This document shows positions 5,960-12,038 of a stretch of 17,445 bases of DNA, one piece after another (within the stretch, counting starts at the first letter, position 1; the number at the start of each line of letters is the position of its first letter). A program made the position numbers and the translations under genes. The notes under the pieces are model-generated. The model made no database searches. It saw only the letters and a program-made list of their open reading frames with translations, and was not told the DNA's origin. Source of the DNA: Bacteroidota bacterium (lineage in GTDB: Bacteria; Bacteroidota; Bacteroidia; Chitinophagales; Saprospiraceae); the NCBI GenBank assembly GCA_029573365.1, contig JAKQGD010000248.1:1-17445 (forward strand), written 5' to 3'.

Positions 5960-7255
5960 CTAGCTTAGGTATCTGATTTGCTGGTAAAAGGCAGTTATTC
6001 TTTCGTCCACAAAGATGTCACGGTTGCGGACAGGCTGCTTAAGAATGATGCCTTCCATGGTGCGGCAGCGGCTGAGGGCCACATAGGTTTGTCCGCTTTC
6101 GAAAGCACCTCCGCCCATATCTATGATTACTTTATCGAAGGTTTTACCCTGGCTTTTGTGTATAGTGATGGCCCAGGCCAGCCTCAAGGGCAGCTGGGTA
6201 AACAAACCAGTGACCCTGGGTGTGATGTTGCCTGGATTTTCTTTGTCTGTCTCATATTTTATAAGTTCCCAGTCCTGAGGTTCTACAACGATGTACCTCT
6301 CCCTGCCGTCTTCCTCTTCCAACCTGACTGTGACCTTTTCGTCACTCAGTTCTGAAACGATGCCTATGGTACCATTGACGTATTGTTTTTGAAGGTCATT
6401 TTTAACAAACATGACTTGTGCCCCTTCTTTGAGGATAAGCCGGGATTCTGTCGGGAAAAGCTGTGGATTAAATTCTCCTTTAATGGTAGCATGAAACTCT
6501 CTGGCCGGCGAGGATATGGCCTCCAGTTTGGCGGTGTTGATCCTTGTGGCTATGTCATTGCGGCTGCACAGTGTGATGTAATAATCGTCGTTTTCAGGGT
6601 GGGGTACATGACGGCTGTTGAGCGACACATAATCATCATAATCCACTGATGCCTGCCTTATATTGTCTAAGAGATTGACAAAACTCCTTTCATCCTGTCT
6701 GTACACATGTGTCAATTCCAGCATTTTGACATGAATCTGTCCTGCCACAAACGAAGAAAAGAAGTAGGGAGACTCGTAAACGGTTCTGAAATGGTTTTTT
6801 TCAAAAGGTGTGGATACCACAGGTGGCAGCTGGAACAGGTCACCGAAAAACACCATCTGCACCCCTCCAAAAGGCCGCGTATCGCCCCGGTTTTTGCGTA
6901 AAAACAAGTCAATATTATCCAGTACATCGGCTCTCACCATTGATATCTCGTCGATGATGACCATGTCCAGATTTTTATATATTTTGTTATTAACCCTTTT
7001 TTCTATTTCCGAGCTGTTTAATAACCTTGGCGGAAAGCCGAAAAAAGAATGTATTGTCTGACCTCTGACATTGAGGGCAGCTATGCCTGTGGGTGCCAGG
7101 ACGACCACCCTTTTTTTTGTGGTGGATCTGAACACTTGCAATAGAGTCGATTTGCCCGTACCGGCTCTGCCTGTAACAAAAAGATGATCTGCAGTGTACT
7201 CGAGTTGATCCAGTATTCCGGAAAATTCGCCACTGAGGGCCACCGGTTGCTTCAT
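5960..7255 (-). CDS. PIF1-like superfamily 1B DNA helicase (compact)
   Basis: A 431-residue ATP-dependent helicase of the PIF1/RecD-like group, which unwinds DNA 5' to 3' and in characterised relatives resolves G-quadruplexes, stalled forks or R-loops. All main motifs are present: Walker A GRAGTGKST (29-37), motif Ia LAPTGIAAL (53-61), Walker B VIIDEISM (99-106), motif III GDLFQLPPV (138-146), motif IV with VYRQ (184-187), motif V IHKSQGKTFDKV (365-376) and motif VI YVALSRCR (391-398). It is near the minimal size for the group, with no extra C-terminal domain such as HRDC or WYL. The ATG at 7255 lies 18 bp after the stop of the outer-membrane protein gene, so the two may be co-transcribed although their functions do not obviously connect. 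A terminator lies at 5573-5605. The family is certain; the biological role is not. Confidence 0.93.
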   Translation of the reverse strand: MKQPVALSGEFSGILDQLEYTADHLFVTGRAGTGKSTLLQVFRSTTKKRVVVLAPTGIAALNVRGQTIHSFFGFPPRLLNSSEIEKRVNNKIYKNLDMVIIDEISMVRADVLDNIDLFLRKNRGDTRPFGGVQMVFFGDLFQLPPVVSTPFEKNHFRTVYESPYFFSSFVAGQIHVKMLELTHVYRQDERSFVNLLDNIRQASVDYDDYVSLNSRHVPHPENDDYYITLCSRNDIATRINTAKLEAISSPAREFHATIKGEFNPQLFPTESRLILKEGAQVMFVKNDLQKQYVNGTIGIVSELSDEKVTVRLEEEDGRERYIVVEPQDWELIKYETDKENPGNITPRVTGLFTQLPLRLAWAITIHKSQGKTFDKVIIDMGGGAFESGQTYVALSRCRTMEGIILKQPVRNRDIFVDERITAFYQQIRYLS

Positions 7256-7273
7256 GGCTGCCGTTTTCCGGTG

Positions 7274-7996
7274 TTATCGTCTTCGGCCCCTGGAATAATC
7301 AGGACGGAAGCCAAACCTCAATGTAAACTGCAGCTGGCTGGGATTTACAGTGGAATCAGGGTACGTAATGCTGGCATCGTCAATTCTTGCATCCAGCTTT
7401 TCCCATTTCATACCTGAATGGAAATAATAAGATATGACAGGTGTCACAGTAATCAGATCGCTGAGTCCGATGTCCATTCCTGCTCCGATTCCGGCTCTGA
7501 AAACCAGGCCAGATGCTTTGTCTTTAAACTCAGTGGGTGGGTCACCATTGACAGATGCCTTAGCTGCGAAATAACCAAGTCCAGGTGTAAAATGAAAAAA
7601 CAGACCCTTGTTTATGGATGGCCCCTGCTTGGAAAAAGTAGGACAGTTACAATCTCCCTCGAGGTCGAGGGCATATATCTGCGTATGGAAATTAAAATTT
7701 ATACCACTCAACGAAAGTTTGTCGAGCTCAGATGTGCCATAATTTGTTAGGGCCATTGTATATGAGACCTCAGGTAAAAATTCAATCCTCCTCTTTTTTA
7801 GCCTGAACCAATAGTCAATGCCGGCTTCGAAGCCCGGCGAAAACAGCTTTTTGTCCTGGCCAAAACGGTGTCCAACTGCCGTCTGCCACTCCTCATAGTT
7901 GTTGTTATTGAACTTCAGCCTGAGGCCAAACTGACCATTTATGCTCTGGAACAGTACCAACAGCAAGAAAGAAATTAAGCATTTTTTATAAGCCAT
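7274..7996 (-). CDS. Outer-membrane beta-barrel protein
   Basis: From the ATG at 7996 the protein has 240 residues and starts with a textbook signal peptide, MAYKKCLISFLLLVLFQSING with cleavage before Q. The open frame extends 15 codons further upstream to 8041, but that extension would bury the signal peptide, so 7996 is preferred. The mature part alternates polar and aromatic residues and has barrel-like strands such as GIDYWFRLKKRRIEFLPEVSY and VTPVISYYFHSG, with a C-terminal strand QFTLRFGFRP followed by a short basic tail. This fits the Bacteroidota 'outer membrane beta-barrel' (PorT-like) class of small porin-fold proteins, most of which lack a known role. A CNCP motif in a loop (residues 138-141 from the preferred start) is unusual. 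The PIF1-like helicase gene follows after 18 bp. A short palindrome lies 43-56 bp upstream of the start. Confidence 0.78.
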   Translation of the reverse strand: MAYKKCLISFLLLVLFQSINGQFGLRLKFNNNNYEEWQTAVGHRFGQDKKLFSPGFEAGIDYWFRLKKRRIEFLPEVSYTMALTNYGTSELDKLSLSGINFNFHTQIYALDLEGDCNCPTFSKQGPSINKGLFFHFTPGLGYFAAKASVNGDPPTEFKDKASGLVFRAGIGAGMDIGLSDLITVTPVISYYFHSGMKWEKLDARIDDASITYPDSTVNPSQLQFTLRFGFRPDYSRGRRR

Positions 7997-8038
7997 CTGA
8001 TATAAAAGTTGACTGTAAAATAACGAAATTAATGCAAA

Positions 8039-8052
8039 CATGTTCTAACATG
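8039..8052. repeat. 14-bp inverted repeat CATGTT-CT-AACATG
   Basis: Perfect 6-bp arms with a 2-bp spacer, placed 43-56 bp upstream of the preferred start of the minus-strand barrel gene and in the divergent spacer shared with the sugar-dehydrogenase gene. Its place suits an operator, but no regulator is known and the short length makes chance possible. Confidence 0.3.
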
Positions 8053-8179
8053 GCTTGTCAGCCAATAAAATGGCACAAAAATTCACTCGATTTAAAGACA
8101 AATGCCTGTTTCTTTTAGGTAAATAAACAGCATCTGCCAGCATTGCTTAATTGCTGATCTGTGCTTTGTTTGAAAAAGC

Positions 8180-8213
8180 TTTGACTTTATAAATGATTTA
8201 ACAACTATCTTTA
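8180..8213 (+). promoter_or_regulatory. Candidate promoter of the PQQ-type dehydrogenase gene
   Basis: TTTG at 8180-8183, a 22-bp spacer and TATCTTTA at 8206-8213, which matches TAnnTTTG at 7 of 8 positions. The ATG at 8243 is 29 bp beyond it. Confidence 0.4.
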
Positions 8214-8242
8214 CATGACATTTATTTACCAAAAATAACATC

Positions 8243-9658
8243 ATGTCGCTGATTACAATTAGATACCAGTTAATGGCTTATTTGCTTACCTGCCAGCTGA
8301 CTTCCATGGGTCAGGATATCGTATTAATACCATATGCAAATGACTTCGTAAAACCTGTTGATATCAGCCATGCCGGCATTGCAGGAGACTTAAGGCTTTT
8401 TATCACGGAAAAAGATGGTCGGATAAAGATTGTCCTGCCTGATAAATCCGTACTTCCCGTCCCTTTTCTGGATATAGACAGCCGGGTCAATTCTTCCGCC
8501 AACGAGCGGGGGCTCCTGGGTTTGTGTTTCCATCCGGACTATGAGACTAACGGTTATTTTTATGTACATTATTCCAATGCGGGTGGCCACAGTACCATAT
8601 CACGGTTTAAAGTCAGCAACAACCCGGATATTGCAGATGTAGATTCAGAAAAAATCCTGCTCGTTGTCAACCAACCATTTAACAATCACAATGCCGGTGA
8701 TCTGGAATTTGGTCCCGACGGGTATCTGTATATCGGCATGGGAGATGGGGGCAGCGGTGGTGATCCAGGGGACAGATCTCAAAATCCTAAAAATCTGCTG
8801 GGCAAAATGTTGCGTATCGATGTCAATACGGAAACAGAAAATTACCTTATTCCCAGTGATAATCCCTTTAAAAACAATGTCGATACATTGCCGGAAATCT
8901 GGGCTTTAGGACTGAGAAATCCGTGGAGATTTAGTTTTGACACCGTAAACAATGAAATATGGATTGCAGATGTAGGGCAGGACAAGTGGGAGGAAATCAA
9001 TGTGGCACAGATAGATCAGGCAGCACTTAACTATGGATGGAGGTGCTATGAAGGCGATAAAATTTTCAATTTCAGCAATTGCCAGACTTCGACCAGGTTT
9101 CATTTTCCGGCACATGTGTATGTCAATAGCTTTGATGTGGGATGCTCTGTGACAGGAGGCTATATTTACCGTGGAAACAAATATCCGGCAATGTCCGGTA
9201 AGTATGTCTATGCAGACTTTTGTACCGGTATTTTTACGGTCCTGGCCAGAGACACTTCCGGTAAATGGTCTCCGGAACATGCCACCGATTTGGACAATAT
9301 GGAATTTGCCACCTTTGGTACAGATATAAATGGCGAACTTTATGTGGCCGGTTTAGCCAATGGCACTGTGTTTCAGGTTACAAGCGAAGGGGTCAATGGT
9401 ACTGGTCACCAACAATCAGAATCGGGCTTCGCTGTTACCCCAAATCCAACTGAAAACAGGCTTTTTGTAACTTTCACCGACGCAAAATACATTAGCGGTA
9501 CCTGGCAAATTTTTTCTGTCAATGATAAAATCATATTTCCCCAATCTATTCAGGCCTCAGAAAACGAGACAATCCTGGATACAGAAACCTTGCCTGCAGG
9601 TGTTTATGTCCTGAAAAACAGTCATTCTAGCCACATTTGTACGTTTTTAAAAATGTAG
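8243..9658 (+). CDS. PQQ-dependent sugar (glucose/sorbosone) dehydrogenase-like protein with T9SS sorting domain
   Basis: A 471-residue exported protein. Residues 1-23 form a signal peptide (cleavage before Q24). Residues about 27-380 form the six-bladed propeller of the glucose/sorbosone dehydrogenase family, whose members oxidise sugars with pyrroloquinoline quinone. Typical features are DGRIKIV (58-64), ERGLLGLCFHPDY (88-100), HNAGDLEFGPDGYLYIGMGD (149-168), LRNPWRFSFD (224-233) and ADVGQDKWEEIN (242-253). H149 and R225 align by context with the catalytic histidine and arginine of soluble glucose dehydrogenase. Residues about 397-471 form a type A T9SS sorting domain (start VTPNPTENRLFV, end LPAGVYVLKN plus final strand), so the enzyme is probably passed through the outer membrane and anchored or released. 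Cofactor and substrate are not proven, since many Bacteroidota relatives are uncharacterised. No PQQ synthesis or T9SS machinery genes are in view. Confidence 0.88.
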   Translation: MSLITIRYQLMAYLLTCQLTSMGQDIVLIPYANDFVKPVDISHAGIAGDLRLFITEKDGRIKIVLPDKSVLPVPFLDIDSRVNSSANERGLLGLCFHPDYETNGYFYVHYSNAGGHSTISRFKVSNNPDIADVDSEKILLVVNQPFNNHNAGDLEFGPDGYLYIGMGDGGSGGDPGDRSQNPKNLLGKMLRIDVNTETENYLIPSDNPFKNNVDTLPEIWALGLRNPWRFSFDTVNNEIWIADVGQDKWEEINVAQIDQAALNYGWRCYEGDKIFNFSNCQTSTRFHFPAHVYVNSFDVGCSVTGGYIYRGNKYPAMSGKYVYADFCTGIFTVLARDTSGKWSPEHATDLDNMEFATFGTDINGELYVAGLANGTVFQVTSEGVNGTGHQQSESGFAVTPNPTENRLFVTFTDAKYISGTWQIFSVNDKIIFPQSIQASENETILDTETLPAGVYVLKNSHSSHICTFLKM

Positions 9659-9828
9659 GTGAGGCACTTGAGAAAACTGAGTATGCCAGTGCATGGTTTG
9701 TCCACATTCATTTGCACAGTGAAAACCCAATGCAAAAAGAGACAAAAAACTGTGCTATGTATATGCCGAACTGACGTTATATAAAAGAATTAACTGACTC
9801 CGAAACTTATAACTGCCCCATTTATGTT

Positions 9829-10251
9829 ATGGATAAATGCAAAAATTTATACTTTTTGGAATCTGAAAAACATCGGCACCCATTGCTTCCTGACGGAGAA
9901 TGGGAGGGATTTTACCTATACAGAGACAACAGCCATAAGCACATGATGAGTCTGATGATGCGTTTTGGTGCCGGTACTCTGGAGGGGACTGGTTTTGATG
10001 ACATTGGGCCTTTTTCTCTTTCAGGCACTTTTGACATGCATACGATGACGTGCACATGGTTCAAATCTTATCGCACCCACCAAATATTCTACTCCGGCCA
10101 CATAGACGAAAACGGAATCTGGGGCCAGTGGCGGTCTCACCAATCAGAAATGTCCTTCAGCTTGAAGGGAGGTTTTCACATCTGGCCCATTAAACAACAC
10201 CAGGAGGAGGAGGCTAAGCTGGCTAAGGAAGTTATGTCAGGTTCTTTTTAA
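9829..10251 (+). CDS. Conserved protein of unknown function (GxGxDxxGxF / GGFHIWP family)
   Basis: A 140-residue, probably cytoplasmic protein without signal peptide or membrane segment. It is rich in short beta strands: WEGFYLYRD (25-33), a glycine-rich stretch GTGFDDIGPFSLSGTFD (53-69), W/Y-rich strands CTWFKSYRTHQIFYSGHID (75-93), GIWGQW (96-101) and the C-terminal motif GGFHIWP (114-120), then a charged tail. I recognise this pattern from a widespread family of small uncharacterised proteins in bacteria and some eukaryotes; no reaction is established. Strong conservation of W, H and G in the strands suggests a small barrel or sandwich with a ligand pocket, which is inference only. The gene stands alone, with 170 bp before it and a terminator-like hairpin starting at its stop codon. 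An overlapping ATG at 9824 is in another frame. Confidence 0.8.
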   Translation: MDKCKNLYFLESEKHRHPLLPDGEWEGFYLYRDNSHKHMMSLMMRFGAGTLEGTGFDDIGPFSLSGTFDMHTMTCTWFKSYRTHQIFYSGHIDENGIWGQWRSHQSEMSFSLKGGFHIWPIKQHQEEEAKLAKEVMSGSF

Positions 10252-10269
10252 GGGCCGGTTCCGGCTTTT
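10252..10269 (+). terminator. Short GC-rich terminator-like hairpin after 10251
   Basis: GCCGG (10254-10258) and CCGGC (10261-10265) form a tight stem right after the stop codon, followed by four T. The T-run is short and the full stem would have only a 2-base loop, so the real stem must be shorter. Confidence 0.5.
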
Positions 10270-10373
10270 ACCCGTATCATTGTTAAAACGAAGTTAAGAA
10301 CACGCCCTCCCGGACAAATTACTCATTTTAGGATTTCAACTCTTCTCATTGATTTTTGACGGATATTTGTCTA

Positions 10374-10399
10374 TTTTGTGTAATAATTGATACACAAAA
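10374..10399. repeat. 26-bp inverted repeat upstream of the act promoter
   Basis: Arms TTTTGTGTA (10374-10382) and TACACAAAA (10391-10399) are exact reverse complements over 9 bp with an 8-bp spacer. No T-run follows on the plus strand, so it does not look like a terminator in that direction; an operator or an mRNA hairpin are the alternatives. It is about 90 bp upstream of the -33 element. Confidence 0.5.
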
Positions 10400-10443
10400 A
10401 TTGGCTAGTGCCAAATGATTGAATTGTTAAGAATTCCTTAAAA

Positions 10444-10466
10444 TTATTTAGACAATTTCTAAATAA
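10444..10466. repeat. 23-bp inverted repeat just upstream of the act -33 element
   Basis: Arms TTATTTAG (10444-10451) and CTAAATAA (10459-10466) are exact reverse complements over 8 bp with a 7-bp spacer. It ends 20 bp before the -33 TTG, a common place for an activator site. The AT-rich composition raises the chance of coincidence. Confidence 0.42.
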
Positions 10467-10486
10467 GTAGAAACACATATTAAAAA

Positions 10487-10517
10487 TTGTGATTAATACT
10501 TATGTACTTTACATTTG
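10487..10517 (+). promoter_or_regulatory. Promoter of the act (alternative complex III) operon
   Basis: TTG at 10487-10489, a 20-bp spacer and a perfect TAnnTTTG element TACATTTG at 10510-10517. This is the best promoter match in the window. Transcription should start near 10523, leaving a leader of about 65 nt before actA. Confidence 0.68.
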
Positions 10518-10587
10518 TGGCAAGTTTTTAAGGCATAGTTTATTTACAAGTTTTCTGATTTGGATCAGTAACAATTAAGATAATAAT

Positions 10588-11997
10588 ATGATGATTCACA
10601 AACATCTGATTATCAGGTTGATGGCGGCTTTCATGTTTTTTGGAGCTGCTTTTAATATTTATGGACAGGGATCACTTGACGCGGGCAAGGACCTTTTCAA
10701 AAATTACTGTGCTTCCTGTCACAACAAGGACATGCGAAGTGCAGCCACGGGTCCGGCACTTGGCGGGGCACAGGCAAAATGGGCTGACGATGCTGCCTTG
10801 TATGCCTGGATCAGAAATTCCCAGGAAATGGTCAAAAAAGGGCATCCGCGGGCTGTAGAAGTTTGGAACCAGTACAAGCCTACGATAATGACCGCATTTC
10901 CTAATCTCAAGGATCAGGAAATAGCGGACATCCTTGCGTATGTCAATGGTGTGTACGATGGCTCATACCCTGCTAAAAAGGATGTTGCAGCTGCTCAGGG
11001 GGCGGGTGCACCGGCAGAGAAGAAAAATCCGCTGCCTTTGTACCTTATAATAGCGGGTATACTGGCTCTTCTGGCTCTGTTGCTTACCAAGATTATTTCT
11101 AACCTGAATCAGATAGCTGCCGCCAAGGAAGGACATCATGTGGAAGCAAAATCCCTAGCACAGATATTGACCTCAAAAGGAGTAATTACATTCCTGATCT
11201 TTGCGGCCATCATTTTAGGTGCCTATACCACTGTAAACAAGGCCACTGAGCTGGGCAGACAGGAGGGATACGCTCCGGACCAGCCGATTAAGTTTTCGCA
11301 TGCAACCCATGCAGGTGTCAATAAAATAGATTGCCAGTACTGCCACGACAGTGCAAGGAGATCCAAGCACTCCAGTATTCCATCTACCAATACTTGTATG
11401 AACTGTCACGCAGCCATCAAAAACGGCAGCACATACGGTACAGCAGAGATAACCAAGATATATGCTTCAATAGGATATGACCCGTCTACCAGTAAATACA
11501 TTGAAAATTATGACGCCAAATCCGAAGAAGAAATCAAAGCCATCTATACCAAGTGGATAGGTGATGAATACAAGAGGGTAAAAGAAAAGGCAGATCTTGA
11601 TGCCGAAGGCGAAAAGATAGTTGCTCAGCAGTGGGCTGATATTAAAAAGTCCCTCACTAGCGACCAAAAAAAGAAGATTCAAGGCCCGATAGAGTGGGTG
11701 AGAATTCACAACCTTCCTGACCACGTGTATTTTAATCACGCTCAGCATGTTACTGTAGGAAAGGTAGAATGCCAGACCTGCCATGGCAAAGTGGAAGAGA
11801 TGGAGGTGCTTAAGCAAATGTCACCCCTGTCTATGGGATGGTGTGTAAATTGCCACAGGCAGACAGAAGTCAAGTTTAAGGACAATCCTTATTATGCAAA
11901 TTACACCCGTTATCACGATGAACTTAAATCAGGCAAGAGGACATCAGTGACTGTAGAAGACATCGGCGGACTGGAATGTCAGAAGTGCCATTATTGA
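10588..11997 (+). CDS. actA: Alternative complex III subunit ActA, with extra N-terminal cytochrome c domain (six heme sites)
   Basis: A 469-residue multiheme cytochrome c that accepts electrons from the ActB iron-sulfur chain and passes them on towards a terminal oxidase, on the periplasmic side. Residues 1-26 are a signal peptide. A class-I cytochrome c domain follows (about 28-125), with CASCH at 41-45 and M101 in IMTAFPNL as likely axial ligand. After a membrane segment (150-170) and a second one (198-216) comes the pentaheme part, with CxxCH at 249-253, 270-274, 395-399, 419-423 and 464-468; the last lies at the C-terminus. Between hemes 3 and 4, residues about 310-366 form a lysine/glutamate-rich helical insertion before the conserved PIEWVRIHNLPDHVYFNHAQ. 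The classic ActA is pentaheme; the added mono-heme domain makes six sites. It is first in the operon, 41 bp before actB. Confidence 0.92.
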   Translation: MMIHKHLIIRLMAAFMFFGAAFNIYGQGSLDAGKDLFKNYCASCHNKDMRSAATGPALGGAQAKWADDAALYAWIRNSQEMVKKGHPRAVEVWNQYKPTIMTAFPNLKDQEIADILAYVNGVYDGSYPAKKDVAAAQGAGAPAEKKNPLPLYLIIAGILALLALLLTKIISNLNQIAAAKEGHHVEAKSLAQILTSKGVITFLIFAAIILGAYTTVNKATELGRQEGYAPDQPIKFSHATHAGVNKIDCQYCHDSARRSKHSSIPSTNTCMNCHAAIKNGSTYGTAEITKIYASIGYDPSTSKYIENYDAKSEEEIKAIYTKWIGDEYKRVKEKADLDAEGEKIVAQQWADIKKSLTSDQKKKIQGPIEWVRIHNLPDHVYFNHAQHVTVGKVECQTCHGKVEEMEVLKQMSPLSMGWCVNCHRQTEVKFKDNPYYANYTRYHDELKSGKRTSVTVEDIGGLECQKCHY

Positions 11998-12038
11998 TAC
12001 ATATTAATATTCTGAAAATATTTAATTCCGGAAAATAA

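Larger units (their letters stand above)
10270..10587. other. Upstream region of the act operon
   Basis: About 320 bp without a gene. It holds two inverted repeats (10374-10399 and 10444-10466), a good promoter (10487-10517) and a leader of about 65 nt with no clear Shine-Dalgarno sequence before the ATG at 10588. Such a long regulatory region ahead of a respiratory cluster suggests control of transcription. Confidence 0.6.

Noticed and set aside
7997..8041. 15-codon N-terminal extension of the barrel protein
   Set aside because: The ATG at 7996 begins a normal signal peptide; the extension would place it internally and has no initiation signal.
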